Shown: positions 27,090 to 36,144, counted from the stretch's first letter. The stretch is 64,000 nucleotides of DNA from an uncultured Christensenellaceae bacterium (GCA_944380355.1 CALWHJ010000006.1:1-64000), one strand, 5' to 3'. Numbers and translations are program-made. Notes: generated by a model from the letters alone, not told the origin.

Positions 27090-27160
27090 ACCTCATAGTA
27101 TGAAAAATTTTAAAATCTTGCTACGGAAATTTTCGGCACACTTTCAGATAGAGTTATAAA

Positions 27161-27186
27161 AAAGACCGCTTTAAAAACGGTCTTTC
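27161..27186 (-). terminator. Terminator of metA
   Basis: AAAGACCG-CTTTAAAAA-CGGTCTTT with T residues on the minus strand, 20 bp past the metA stop. Confidence 0.8.
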
Positions 27187-27205
27187 AGTTATACGCTGAC
27201 GCGGT

Positions 27206-28141
27206 TTATTTTTGTTTGTCGGTCTCTTTCAATCCCTCTTCGAAAGAATAAGGCGTAACCTGATATACATAGTAGTTGAGCCAGTTGTTGAACAAGAGAT
27301 AAGCCGTGCTTCTCCACGAGAGGTCGATATTGTAAAGTCCGTCGTCTTCGAAATAGTTGACGGGTCTTTCTATCTTCAGCCCCTTGTCCAAATCGCGCAG
27401 ATACTCTTTCTTGAGCGTAGTACGGTCGTATTCGCTGTGTCCCGTAAGGAAAAATCTCTTGCCGTCTTCGCTCTTGATTATACACGCTCCGCACTCCTTT
27501 CCGCCGGCAAGCACCTTTAGCCCTTCGACCTTTCTCAAAGCGTCCTCGTCTATTGCGGTGTGGCGCGACATAGGTATATACATTCTGTCGTTCATACCCT
27601 TCAAAAGCATATCGTACTTATCCTCGGCGCGCACTTCGTATATACCGAAAAGCTTGCTGTCCAAAAGACGTTTGTTTATGCCGTAATGATGATAAAGCCC
27701 CGCCTGCGCTCCCCAACAAATATGCACGGTGGACGTAACGTGAGTAGTCGACCAGTCCATTATCTTGACCAGCTCCTGCCAATACGCAACCTCTTCGAAT
27801 TCCATATGTTCGACGGGCGCACCCGTGATAATCATACCGTCAAAGTATCTGTCCTTGATTTCGTCGAAAACCTTGTAGAATTTCTGCATATGGCTTATGG
27901 GCGTATTCTTTGCAATATAGCTGTCCATATTGACAAGCGTTACGTTTATCTGCAAAGAGGAATTGCCCAGCAGTCGCATAAGCTGAGTTTCCGTCTCTAT
28001 CTTGGTAGGCATCAGGTTGACTATGGCTATCTCGATAGGTCTTATATCCTGACTTATTGCTCGCGCGCTCGTCATTACGAAAATCTTCTCTTTCGTAAGC
28101 ACGTCAAACGCGGGCAGCTCTTTGGGTATTACTATTGGCAT
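27206..28141 (-). CDS. metA: Homoserine O-acyltransferase, probably acetyl-specific
   Basis: This 311-aa cytoplasmic enzyme acylates homoserine in methionine synthesis. The catalytic cysteine is Cys142 in HICWGAQAG, and the His/Glu pair is in GHSEYD. Residue 111 (TGAPVE, numbering matches the family) is glutamate. In characterised MetA proteins Glu111 goes with acetyl-CoA and Gly111 with succinyl-CoA, so O-acetylhomoserine is the expected product. This agrees with the MetY gene directly upstream, which uses O-acetylhomoserine. A hairpin with GCGGGCAA arms lies in the 51-bp gap, just before the AAGGAG RBS. Confidence 0.95.
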   Translation of the reverse strand: MPIVIPKELPAFDVLTKEKIFVMTSARAISQDIRPIEIAIVNLMPTKIETETQLMRLLGNSSLQINVTLVNMDSYIAKNTPISHMQKFYKVFDEIKDRYFDGMIITGAPVEHMEFEEVAYWQELVKIMDWSTTHVTSTVHICWGAQAGLYHHYGINKRLLDSKLFGIYEVRAEDKYDMLLKGMNDRMYIPMSRHTAIDEDALRKVEGLKVLAGGKECGACIIKSEDGKRFFLTGHSEYDRTTLKKEYLRDLDKGLKIERPVNYFEDDGLYNIDLSWRSTAYLLFNNWLNYYVYQVTPYSFEEGLKETDKQK

Positions 28142-28192
28142 ACTTTCTCCTTGCGGGCAAAAGAAAATTGCCCGCTTTTTTTCATACTGTAA

Positions 28193-29479
28193 TTATTTGT
28201 TTATGCTGTCGAGCGCTTGTTTTACGTCGGCTATCAAATCGTCGATATTCTCTATGCCGACGGAAAGACGGATAAGCTCGGGGGATACTCCCGCAGCCTT
28301 AAGCTCGTCGTCGTTCATCTGTCTGTGCGTTGCGCTCGCAGGGTGCAGACAACAGCTTCTTGCGTCCGCTACGTGCGTTTCGATTGCTATTACCTTGAGA
28401 TGCTTCATCACTTCTTCAGCGGCTTTTCTTCCGCCCTTGACGCCGAAACTCAATACTCCGCACGAGCCGTTTTTGAGATACTTCTGTCCCAAATCATAGC
28501 ACTTGTCGCCTTTGAGTCCGCAGTAGGTTACCCACGCGACGTTGGGATGCTCGGACAAAAATTCCGCCATCTTCTGAGCATTCTCGCAATGTCTTTTCAT
28601 TCTTACCGCAAGGCTTTCGAGTCCGAGGTTGAGAATAAAAGCGTTCTGAGGAGACTGTATCGAACCGAAGTCTCTCATGAGTTGCGCCGTCGCTTTTGTG
28701 ATGAACGCGCCGCCCTTGCCAAACTTCTCCGCATACACGATACCGTGATAGCTATCGTCGGGAGTGCAAAGTCCGGGGAACATGTCCGCGTGCGCCATCC
28801 AGTCAAAGTTGCCCGCGTCTACGATTGCGCCGCCTACGCCCGCACCGTGTCCGTCCATATACTTCGTCGTCGAGTGCGTAACGATATCCGCACCCCACTC
28901 GATAGGTCTGCAATTGATAGGCGTAGCAAAGGTGTTGTCCACGATAAGAGGTACGCCATGCTTATGCGCCGCTTTTGCAAATCTTTCGATATCGAATACG
29001 ATTACCGCGGGATTTGCTATCGTCTCGCCGAATACCGCTTTGGTGTTGGGCTTGAATGCCTTCTCGAGCTCCTCGTCCGTACAATCGGGCTTTACGAAAG
29101 TAAAGTCAACGCCCATCTTTTTCATCGTTACGGCAAAGAGGTTGTATGTGCCGCCGTAAATCGTCGAGCTTGCCACAATGTGGTCACCGCAAGTAGCGAT
29201 ATTGAATACGGCATAGAAGTTTGCCGCCTGTCCCGAAGAAGTAAGCATTGCCGCACTGCCTCCTTCGAGTTCGCATATCTTCTTGGCTACGTAATCGTTG
29301 GTAGGGTTTTGAAGTCTGGTATAAAAATATCCCGCTTCTTCCAAATCGAACAGCTTTGCCATATGCTCGCTGGTATCGTATTTGAAAGTAGTGCTCTGTA
29401 TTATAGGTATTTGTCTGGGTTCGCCGTTGCCGGGGGTATATCCGCCCTGCACGCAAATCGTCTCGATTTTCTTGTTCAT
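28193..29479 (-). CDS. metY: O-acetylhomoserine sulfhydrylase (MetY type)
   Basis: This 428-aa PLP enzyme condenses O-acetylhomoserine with sulfide to homocysteine. It has the Cys/Met metabolism family features: YFYTRLQNPTN near residue 48, TSSGQAAN for cofactor phosphate binding, IVDNTFATP, and the Schiff-base lysine in THSTTKYMDGHG. I start it at the ATG at 29479 (AGGAGACGATAAA upstream). The upstream extension in the same frame would overlap smpB by 4 bp and has no RBS. It forms a two-gene methionine unit with metA. No SAM riboswitch or T-box is visible in the 41 bp before it, so it may be read from the smpB promoter. Confidence 0.95.
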   Translation of the reverse strand: MNKKIETICVQGGYTPGNGEPRQIPIIQSTTFKYDTSEHMAKLFDLEEAGYFYTRLQNPTNDYVAKKICELEGGSAAMLTSSGQAANFYAVFNIATCGDHIVASSTIYGGTYNLFAVTMKKMGVDFTFVKPDCTDEELEKAFKPNTKAVFGETIANPAVIVFDIERFAKAAHKHGVPLIVDNTFATPINCRPIEWGADIVTHSTTKYMDGHGAGVGGAIVDAGNFDWMAHADMFPGLCTPDDSYHGIVYAEKFGKGGAFITKATAQLMRDFGSIQSPQNAFILNLGLESLAVRMKRHCENAQKMAEFLSEHPNVAWVTYCGLKGDKCYDLGQKYLKNGSCGVLSFGVKGGRKAAEEVMKHLKVIAIETHVADARSCCLHPASATHRQMNDDELKAAGVSPELIRLSVGIENIDDLIADVKQALDSINK

Positions 29480-29520
29480 TTTATCGTCTCCTTTTATTCT
29501 TATGGATACCGCGATTGCGG

Positions 29521-29979
29521 TCAATTGTTGTACTGTTTCATTGTGCGCTCTATAGTGCGCTTTGCCTCTTTGTCGGCTATGCTCTTGCGCTTATCGTGAA
29601 GCTCCTTACCCTTTGCCAAAGCTATCTCGACTTTTACAAGACCTTGTTTGAAATACATCTTGGTAGGCACTATCGTGTATGACTTCTGCGTAACCGCGCC
29701 TCTCAATTTGTCAATCTCTCTCTTGTGAAGCAAGAGTTTTCTCGAACGCTTTGCGTCTACATTGAAGTAGCTTCCCTTGTCGTAAGGCTTGATATGTGCG
29801 TTCATAAGCCACACTTCGTTGTCCTTTACCACGCAGAAAGAATCCTTGAGATTGACGTGTCCTTGGCGTACGGACTTGACCTCGCAACCGACTAAAGCAA
29901 TGCCCGCCTCATAGGTGTCTTCTATGAAGTAATCGAAGTAGGCTTTTTTGTTGTTGTCGATAATCTTAATTCCGTCCAT
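29521..29979 (-). CDS. smpB: SsrA-binding protein SmpB
   Basis: This 152-aa RNA-binding protein is the partner of tmRNA in rescue of stalled ribosomes. It shows the beta-barrel signatures [26 protein letters not shown] and LKDSF, the HDKR segment near residue 128, and the basic tail. The tmRNA gene, often next to smpB, is not seen nearby. In many Firmicutes secG, rnr and smpB are adjacent. Here secG and smpB are separated by 427 bp with two hairpin repeats and no rnr. Confidence 0.96.
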   Translation of the reverse strand: MDGIKIIDNNKKAYFDYFIEDTYEAGIALVGCEVKSVRQGHVNLKDSFCVVKDNEVWLMNAHIKPYDKGSYFNVDAKRSRKLLLHKREIDKLRGAVTQKSYTIVPTKMYFKQGLVKVEIALAKGKELHDKRKSIADKEAKRTIERTMKQYNN

Positions 29980-30023
29980 ACTTCTATATTATATCATATT
30001 TTTTCCATTTGTACACTATCTTA

Positions 30024-30152
30024 GCGACGTTGTATAGCACTGCGCCTTTACAAATTTCGGGAACGCTCCTCGCCGTCACGTACATCTAGTACGCTCAGGA
30101 CTCGGAGCAACCGCCGAAAATTTGCAAAATCGCGGTACTCTCCAACGTCGCG
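30024..30152. repeat. Hairpin repeat, family B copy 1 (inverted orientation)
   Basis: The outer arms GCGACGTTG and CAACGTCGC (30024 and 30143) and the longer arms CAAATTTCGG and CCGAAAATTTG pair. The inner arms GCTCCTCG..GTCACGTAC and GTACGC...CTCGGAGC frame the apex GTACATCTAGTAC. Its core is the reverse complement of copies 2 and 3. It lies just upstream of smpB, beyond a short AT-rich promoter-like stretch. Confidence 0.7.
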
Positions 30153-30226
30153 ATTTATAAATTATTATTAACTCCGTGCGACCGCGTACAAAAGGAAAAG
30201 ATGCGCTGTTATATTTCCCGCTTCGT

Positions 30227-30353
30227 GTGAGCGCGGAGAGTGGTGCAGAGTTGCGATTTTGAAGAGAGTTCGCGAGCGGAGCGTACTTGTCGTACGTGAC
30301 CGAGCGCAACTACTCGCGCAAAATCGCTAATATGTGCCGCTATACGCGCTCAC
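30227..30353. repeat. Hairpin repeat, family B copy 2
   Basis: The outer arms GTGAGCGCG and CGCGCTCAC are nearly perfect, the middle arms GCGATTTTG and CAAAATCGC pair, and the core is TTCGCGAGCGGAGCGTACTT / CGTACGTGACCGAGCG. More than 60 positions match copy 3 at 48987-49113. It abuts the secG terminator. Confidence 0.8.
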
Positions 30354-30359
30354 AAAAAA

Positions 30360-30390
30360 AGGCTCTTTGACCGAAAGTCAAAGAGCCTTT
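30360..30390 (-). terminator. Terminator of secG
   Basis: GGCTCTTTGAC-CGAAA-GTCAAAGAGCC, an 11-bp stem with T residues on the minus strand, 16 bp past the secG stop. Confidence 0.85.
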
Positions 30391-30405
30391 AGAACTTTTC
30401 GCTTT

Positions 30406-30702
30406 TTACGCCTGCAAGAACGTGATGAAGAAGAAAATTGCCAACACTGCCATAAGTACTGCGCCTGTGATTGTAAGTTTCTTCAGGATACTTTCTTTGG
30501 ACCTTGCTTTGTTCTGTCTGGAATAAGAATCCATCTCCTGACCACCGATTACACCGATATTGTCGTTCTGAGGCTTTTGCATCATAATTACGACAATAGT
30601 AGCTATTCCTATCAAGAGCATCAATACCATCAAGACAGGTCTAAGCCATCTGTATACGTATTCGGGGAATATGGAAGCTCCCAACAAATATACGAAATCC
30701 AT
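30406..30702 (-). CDS. secG: Protein translocase subunit SecG
   Basis: This 98-aa subunit of the SecYEG channel has two TM helices (about 13-34 and 75-95) separated by a polar loop with MMQKPQND and GGQEMDSY, typical of Gram-positive SecG. The start at 30702 follows a GGAGG site; the longer frame from 30732 reads through that site. It is a single-gene unit with its own terminator. Confidence 0.88.
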   Translation of the reverse strand: MDFVYLLGASIFPEYVYRWLRPVLMVLMLLIGIATIVVIMMQKPQNDNIGVIGGQEMDSYSRQNKARSKESILKKLTITGAVLMAVLAIFFFITFLQA

Positions 30703-30913
30703 CAAAACAGTCCTCCGTTTTAATATTGCCATAATATGTTAGCATAACTTTTCAAAAATTACAACAATTTTTCGATAAAATTTAAAATTAGTAATTTTTT
30801 ATGGCTTTTATACAAGATATTGTGTTTTTTGCCCGATTTTTATTCTGTAACCATTATCCGTATGCCTCTCATATAATGCAGTACGAAGAAAAACATACAC
30901 TCAGGAGAACGTT

Positions 30914-31426
30914 ATGCCTAAAGAATATGCTATAAATCTGCCCTATCCCAAACTTACGGGAACGCTTTACCCTCAGGACATACGCTGTATCGTTGACGAC
31001 TATTCGGGACGTCAGGGCGAACTTACCGCCGTAACGCAATACATATATCAACAGTACATATCGCACTCTTTCGACGAGGCACTCGCCGAGGAGCTCTTGG
31101 GCATCGCAATCGTCGAAATACACCATCACGAATTACTCGGCGAGGCAATCGCGCAAATGGGCGGTGACCCTATTATGGGCGGGTCGACGTGTTTTTGGTC
31201 GGGCTCAAACGTCAACTACACCAAAAACCCCGTAACTTTTTTGCGCAACAATATTCAGGCGGAATATCAGGCAATAGCAAATTACCGCCGCTCGATTGCG
31301 TGCGTACGCAACGAGTCGCTCAAGGAACTGCTTGCCAGAATAATTATGGACGAGGAACTTCACATAAGAATTTTTTCGGAGATACTCGAGAGGCTTACGG
31401 GACAGATTCAGACAGATAAAAACTGA
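30914..31426 (+). CDS. Ferritin-like diiron/dimanganese protein
   Basis: This 170-aa four-helix-bundle protein carries metal ligands in the order E..A..QY (near 36-43), E..HHELL (near 68-73), QAEYQAI (near 116) and DEELHIRIF (near 146). A QMGGDP loop is typical of the CotJC/Mn-catalase and bacterioferritin-like branch. It may take part in peroxide or metal handling, or belong to a spore-coat-associated catalase family; the branch cannot be fixed by eye. The AGGAGAAC RBS is good. Its terminator precedes the promoter of the response regulator, so it is independent of the next cluster. Confidence 0.82.
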   Translation: MPKEYAINLPYPKLTGTLYPQDIRCIVDDYSGRQGELTAVTQYIYQQYISHSFDEALAEELLGIAIVEIHHHELLGEAIAQMGGDPIMGGSTCFWSGSNVNYTKNPVTFLRNNIQAEYQAIANYRRSIACVRNESLKELLARIIMDEELHIRIFSEILERLTGQIQTDKN

Positions 31427-31433
31427 CGTCGAA

Positions 31434-31464
31434 AGACGCTTGCGGGATTTTCGCAAGCGTCTTC
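31434..31464 (+). terminator. Terminator of the ferritin-like gene
   Basis: AGACGCTTGCG-GGATTTT-CGCAAGCGTCT, an 11-bp perfect stem followed by TCTAAG. The T-run is poor but the stem is strong. Confidence 0.65.
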
Positions 31465-31486
31465 TAAGCAGGCGGATAAAAGTAAA

Positions 31487-31515
31487 TTGACTAACGAACG
31501 TTTTTGCTTTATAAT
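31487..31515 (+). promoter_or_regulatory. Promoter of the response regulator gene
   Basis: TTGACT, 17-bp spacer, TATAAT, 30 bp before the ATG. Confidence 0.75.
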
Positions 31516-31545
31516 GTCCTTGACGACATAAAGAGGTAAAAGCGT

Positions 31546-32214
31546 ATGAACAGAAAACGTATTCTCATAGTAGACGACGATATCCATATAGGCAATATGC
31601 TCGAGGAGTTACTGCGCAAACAAGGATACGACGTACTGCGCGCATACTCGGGTACAGAAGCAATACTCGTACTCAAAAATTCTTCGCCCGATTTGGTACT
31701 GCTCGACCTTATGTTGCCCGGCCTTAACGGAGAAGACGTGCTACCCTTGATTAAAGACATTCCCGTAATAGTAGTCAGCGCGAAAACGGGTACGGAAAAC
31801 AAAGTCGATTTGCTTATGCAAGGCGCGGCGGACTACGTAACCAAGCCTTTCGATACACAAGAACTTCTGGCAAGAATACACGTGCAATTGAGAAAAGATA
31901 CGCAAAAAACCGATACTCTCTCTTACGGCGAAATAACTCTGGACAAGCTCTCCCGCTCGGTAAAAGCCAATGACCAACCCGTCAAACTTACAAAGACGGA
32001 GTATGCGATTTTATTCACTCTTATGCACTATCCCAAAAAGGTTTTTTCAAAGGACGATATTCTGCTGCAAATAGCAGATTTAACGCTCGACTGCGACGAA
32101 AACTCTTTGCGCACGCATATAGGCAATCTTCGCAACAAATTGCGCGCCGCTACGGGCAAGGACTATATCGAAGCGGTATGGGGCATAGGCTATAAGCTTG
32201 CCAAAGTCGAATAA
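31546..32214 (+). CDS. OmpR-family response regulator
   Basis: This 222-aa protein has a receiver domain (residues 5-115) with the acidic pocket VDDD, phospho-acceptor Asp54 and the conserved TKPF lysine. A winged-helix DNA-binding domain (about 125-220) shows the typical LTKTEYAILFTLM and the final AVWGIGYKLA. It resembles VanR/BceR-type regulators. The matching kinase is probably the one at 35119-36027, on the other side of an ABC transporter. The likely target is the inverted repeat before the transporter genes. Confidence 0.93.
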   Translation: MNRKRILIVDDDIHIGNMLEELLRKQGYDVLRAYSGTEAILVLKNSSPDLVLLDLMLPGLNGEDVLPLIKDIPVIVVSAKTGTENKVDLLMQGAADYVTKPFDTQELLARIHVQLRKDTQKTDTLSYGEITLDKLSRSVKANDQPVKLTKTEYAILFTLMHYPKKVFSKDDILLQIADLTLDCDENSLRTHIGNLRNKLRAATGKDYIEAVWGIGYKLAKVE

Positions 32215-32382
32215 ATATATCATTTTATCCGATAAATAAATATATAAGGCTATACGGCATAAAACTATAAGGCGCTAAACCTCGGCAAGGTTGAAACTTA
32301 CGTTTGAAAATGGTTTCGGATACGGCTAGGCGGGCAATTGTAAAACCGGTCATTAGAAAGCGGCAACAATCTTGCTCGAATC

Positions 32383-32437
32383 TTGATACTTTTCTTTTCA
32401 GTTCCTTGATTTGAATAGTATAAACTGAAAGTATCAA
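32383..32437 (+). promoter_or_regulatory. Inverted repeat, candidate operator of the ABC genes
   Basis: TTGATAC(6)TTTCAGTT is mirrored by AACTGAAA/GTATCAA around a 19-bp centre, ending 17 bp before the ATPase ATG. It could bind the neighbouring response regulator. The pairing can also form an RNA hairpin. Confidence 0.5.
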
Positions 32438-32454
32438 ATCAAAGGAGCTTTTCT

Positions 32455-33366
32455 ATGGAAAATTGTCTTACAACTCACAATCTTACAAAACGCTATCGCA
32501 AATTCACGGCGCTAGACAACGTTTCGCTGCAAGTAAAGCGAGGTGCAATATACGGCTTGGTAGGCAGAAACGGCGCAGGCAAAACCACGATAATCAGAGT
32601 GGTGACAGGTCTGCAAGAACCTACCGAAGGCGAATATACGCTATTTGACGTAAATCACAGCGACGGCAAAGCACTTGCCCGCATACGAAGACGTATCGGC
32701 GCAATTGTCGAAACGCCTGCACTGTACAACTCAATGAGCGCAAAAGAAAATCTTTATCACCAGGCTATCTTGCTGGGGCTTCCGTCGACAAGCAAAATCG
32801 ACGAACTTCTCAAACTTGTGGGGCTTGAAGATGCAGGGAAAAAACGAGTATCCAACTTTTCTCTCGGTATGCGCCAAAGACTGGGAATCGCACTTGCTCT
32901 GATAGGAGACCCCGACCTTATTATTCTCGACGAACCCACCAACGGACTTGACCCTCAGGGTATAGTGGAGATACGCGAACTCATACTCAAACTCAACAAG
33001 GAACACGGCGTGTCTTTTGTTATTTCGAGCCACATTCTCGGTGAACTCTCAAAACTTGCCACCGACTACGGCTTTATCGAAAAAGGCAGACTGATATGCG
33101 AAATGACTGCCGAACAGCTCGAAGAAAAGTGCCGCAAAAAGATTATACTCAAAGTCGACGGTAAAAAGTCTCTCTCGTCGGTATTGGACAAAGCAAAACT
33201 CGAATACAAAATGCTTTCTCCCGACGAATGCGAGATATACGGACCAACAGACATACAAGCGGTGCTGACTCTGTTGACAGACTCCAAACTTTCAGTAGTG
33301 CACATCAATGAGTGCGACGAGGATTTGGAAACCTTTTTCCTCAACCTCATAGGTACGAAACAATGA
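32455..33366 (+). CDS. ABC transporter ATP-binding protein (bacitracin/lantibiotic type)
   Basis: This 303-aa protein has Walker A GRNGAGKTT (near 41-49), Q-loop region, signature FSLGMRQR, Walker B LIILDEP and the ISSHIL switch. Its length and C-terminal region resemble BcrA/LanF-like ATPases. It powers the two permeases that follow (ATGA overlap with the first). Families of this layout export or detoxify peptide antibiotics acting on the cell envelope. AAAGGAG lies upstream. Confidence 0.92.
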   Translation: MENCLTTHNLTKRYRKFTALDNVSLQVKRGAIYGLVGRNGAGKTTIIRVVTGLQEPTEGEYTLFDVNHSDGKALARIRRRIGAIVETPALYNSMSAKENLYHQAILLGLPSTSKIDELLKLVGLEDAGKKRVSNFSLGMRQRLGIALALIGDPDLIILDEPTNGLDPQGIVEIRELILKLNKEHGVSFVISSHILGELSKLATDYGFIEKGRLICEMTAEQLEEKCRKKIILKVDGKKSLSSVLDKAKLEYKMLSPDECEIYGPTDIQAVLTLLTDSKLSVVHINECDEDLETFFLNLIGTKQ

Positions 33367-34208
33367 TAAGGCTGATAAGAAGCAACTTGTTGCGTGCTTA
33401 CCGAAACTTGATTGTTTGGGTATCAGTTGTTTTGCAATTCTGCATCACTTTTTTCTATACGCTAATTTACAAGTTAACAAATCCGCTCTATTCCACGGCG
33501 GACTCTGCGTTTTTTACAGGTTTTACGCTGCTTGTATTCCCCTTTACGGGCATGATAACAATCTTCGCTTGCATAACGGTCCTTGCTGCCGACTTCGACA
33601 ACAGAGCGATTGTATTAAAACTGCAAGCCGGATTTTCCAAATACGAAATATATCTGGCGGGATTTTTGTCGTCAATCATAATAGGTCTTACTCTGTATGC
33701 AACGCATCTCGTTACGTACTGCGTAATCTCCATTCCGGTACTAGGCAAGCCGACGATGCCGACAGAGTATCTTACGGCGGTACTCGCTATATCGCTGTTA
33801 TCGGAACTAGTGTATGCGGCGCTGTCCGTCTTTTCTGTGAGCGTATGCAGAAAAACGGTTAATTCGCTTTGCGTTGCGCTCGGCGTATTGTTGTTTACAA
33901 CCATTATGATGTTTTTTAGCGAACAATTACCCGAGTACGCATACATGCTTTACGATTGCGTCCACGCTTATACTCCCGGACAAACCGAAGATATAGTCGA
34001 TTCGATGTACGGATATATGCATTGGATAAATTTCAAAAACACCGCTAAAAGCGAATTTTTTTACAACTTCTTTATTGCGGGCAACGCAAGTAAAATCTTC
34101 TATCGTTCCCCGCTCAACCTGTGGCAGATTATACCTTTTGCCATAGCGAAAATAACTTTCCTTTTCGGCACCGGATTTATCGTAGCCGGCAGAAAGGATA
34201 TCAAGTAA
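33363..34208 (+). CDS. ABC transporter permease 1
   Basis: This 281-aa ABC-2-like permease has six hydrophobic segments. Translation starts at ATG 33363, overlapping the ATPase stop by 4 bp, so the two are coupled. It is weakly similar to the next gene, with the shared N-terminal pattern IR.NLLR....LI.W, the paired end SPLNLWQIIPFAI.., and a closing GFIVAGRKDIK; the two probably form a heterodimer. Confidence 0.85.
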   Translation: MIRLIRSNLLRAYRNLIVWVSVVLQFCITFFYTLIYKLTNPLYSTADSAFFTGFTLLVFPFTGMITIFACITVLAADFDNRAIVLKLQAGFSKYEIYLAGFLSSIIIGLTLYATHLVTYCVISIPVLGKPTMPTEYLTAVLAISLLSELVYAALSVFSVSVCRKTVNSLCVALGVLLFTTIMMFFSEQLPEYAYMLYDCVHAYTPGQTEDIVDSMYGYMHWINFKNTAKSEFFYNFFIAGNASKIFYRSPLNLWQIIPFAIAKITFLFGTGFIVAGRKDIK

Positions 34209-34222
34209 TAGTGAGGATTAAT

Positions 34223-35080
34223 ATGTCAATATTGATAAAAGATAATTTGAAACGCCTCGTCAAAAATCCCATATTGTGGGTATATACGGCAATTGAGGCT
34301 CTGATAACGATAGTTTACACCTATCTGGTAACGCACAACATGATTCACAAAGGGTACGTCCCCAAACTCGAAACCGTAATGTTTTCGGGAATAGCATACG
34401 AGATGATTCCTGTATTGGGTTTTATGATAATTATTCTCGGTATCTCTTTTATCGGCAGCGATTACTCCGCAGGAAATATCAAAAAAAAGATTATCGTAGG
34501 ATATTCGAAAGAATCGGTATATTTAAGTAATTTTATCACTTTGCTCATAGGCGCAGCGATAATGCTTACTGCAAGACTGATTGTATTTTGTCTTGTCGCT
34601 CTGCCCTCGATACGTGAAATCGACTACCGCTCGTCATATCTTCTCGCCGCTACAACGGTCGTAGCTCTTTCAACTGTGTTTTATTGCGCTTTCGCTACGT
34701 TTTTGGTTACGGTTTGCAAAAGTGCAAAAGGCTCTTTCGTACGTTTTATTCTTTTTTATCTTTTTCTTATAATCATTTTGATTATGTTAGTCAATATGAT
34801 GCCTCAAACGTACGAACCCGACTACGCAAAGTATTCGGTACTTACCGGTTTTGAAGACTACTCCAAATATACTTTGCCTACCGATGCAGCCCCCAAGCAA
34901 TTGCGCGATTTGACAAAAGTGATTTACGACGCATTACCGATGATGCAATTAAGTCAAATTTCGCCCGAATCGGCATTCTCCCCTCTCTGTCTGTGGGCGA
35001 TAATTCCCTTCTCGGTAGTTGAAATACTCGCCTTCTTCTTTGCGGGGTTCTTTGTAGCAAAAAAACAAAATCTCAACTAA
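34223..35080 (+). CDS. ABC transporter permease 2
   Basis: This 285-aa permease has six TM segments. The start is ATG 34223, preceded by GTGAGGA. Its end (SPLCLWAIIPFSVVEI...GFFVAKKQN) mirrors the first permease, which indicates an old duplication. The N-terminal half shows IGSDYSAGNIKKKI, typical of ABC-2 permeases of the lantibiotic-protection class. It is 14 bp from the previous gene and 38 bp from the kinase. Confidence 0.85.
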   Translation: MSILIKDNLKRLVKNPILWVYTAIEALITIVYTYLVTHNMIHKGYVPKLETVMFSGIAYEMIPVLGFMIIILGISFIGSDYSAGNIKKKIIVGYSKESVYLSNFITLLIGAAIMLTARLIVFCLVALPSIREIDYRSSYLLAATTVVALSTVFYCAFATFLVTVCKSAKGSFVRFILFYLFLIIILIMLVNMMPQTYEPDYAKYSVLTGFEDYSKYTLPTDAAPKQLRDLTKVIYDALPMMQLSQISPESAFSPLCLWAIIPFSVVEILAFFFAGFFVAKKQNLN

Positions 35081-35118
35081 CTCATTGCGTACCGACATAG
35101 TACGAATAAGGAGAAAAT

Positions 35119-36027
35119 ATGTATCAGACTTTTTGTATCGTATTTGCAATACTGTTTATTTTGGCACTAGGCGCAATAGGAGCTATTGTCGTCAAAATTT
35201 TCCTGCTGAAAAAGGATATAAACAATATCAAAAGACAAACAAAAGAAATACTCAACAGCAATACGAATGCGAAAATAGTCCTCTGCGGCAGAGATAAGTC
35301 TATCCGTGAATTGGCGATTTCGCTCAACGAGAGTCTGAGCCTTATCAGACAAAAACAACTCACCTACAACAACGGAGACGCAGAATTGAAGAGTGCCATG
35401 ACAAACATATCTCACGATCTGCGTACTCCGCTCACGGCGATATGCGGTTATCTCGACCTTACCGAAAAGGAAAAGAATCCCGCAAAAATCAAAGAATATC
35501 TCGATATCGTAAAAGAACGTACGCTTACTCTCAAAACGCTTACGGACGAGTTATTCAAATACTCCGTTTCCCTCGATAAAAGTCACGGCGTTTATTTGCA
35601 GGACGTATGTCTCAATACTCTCATAAGAGAATGTCTTCTCGACCAATACGAACAATTCAATCAAAAGAATATCACGCCCGTCATTGACTTGCCGCAAAAA
35701 AATATCAATTGCGTAGCAGACAAAAAGGACCTCGCAAGAGTCTTTCAAAACATTATCGGCAATGCCCTCAAATACGGCGAAGGCGACTTCGGAGTAAAAC
35801 TCTATGAAGACGGCGTTATTGATTTTTATAACACTGCGTCGGGACTCACACAGCTAGACGTCGAGAGAATGTTTGACCGCTTCTATACCGTAAAGAATTA
35901 CAACTATTCTACGGGCTTGGGACTTTCGATTGCAAAAAGTCTTGTCGAGCAGTACGGCGGAAGCATATCCGCATCTCTCGAAAACGGCGTCTTTTCGATA
36001 AAGCTCAATCTGGCAAAAACACGCTAG
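35119..36027 (+). CDS. Sensor histidine kinase with a single TM helix
   Basis: In this 302-aa kinase residues 4-30 form the only hydrophobic segment. A linker helix precedes the H-box NISHDLRTPLTAI (His99). The ATP-binding part has an N-box NIIGNALKYGEG, then FDRFY and the G-box STGLGLSIAKSL. No extracellular sensor domain exists, so signal input may come through the transporter, as in BceS-like or lantibiotic systems. It ends the cluster that starts with the response regulator, which is an unusual split order. Confidence 0.92.
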   Translation: MYQTFCIVFAILFILALGAIGAIVVKIFLLKKDINNIKRQTKEILNSNTNAKIVLCGRDKSIRELAISLNESLSLIRQKQLTYNNGDAELKSAMTNISHDLRTPLTAICGYLDLTEKEKNPAKIKEYLDIVKERTLTLKTLTDELFKYSVSLDKSHGVYLQDVCLNTLIRECLLDQYEQFNQKNITPVIDLPQKNINCVADKKDLARVFQNIIGNALKYGEGDFGVKLYEDGVIDFYNTASGLTQLDVERMFDRFYTVKNYNYSTGLGLSIAKSLVEQYGGSISASLENGVFSIKLNLAKTR

Positions 36028-36144
36028 CGCATTTCCTGACGGCGCAACTCAATCCAAAGCCTCTGCTGCAAACTTTAAAATCCAAACATTCATCCCAACG
36101 TATACACCACATCAGGCTTAAGGAATTGACGTGTTAAAGCAAAA
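36028..36144. other. Short gene-free stretch
   Basis: About 117 bp after the kinase gene in which I see no feature before the shared terminator. Confidence 0.5.

Noticed and set aside
28155-28182. Hairpin between metY and metA as a terminator
   Set aside because: On the minus strand the T-run precedes the stem and an RBS follows it, so it would not end transcription leftward. It may affect metA translation.
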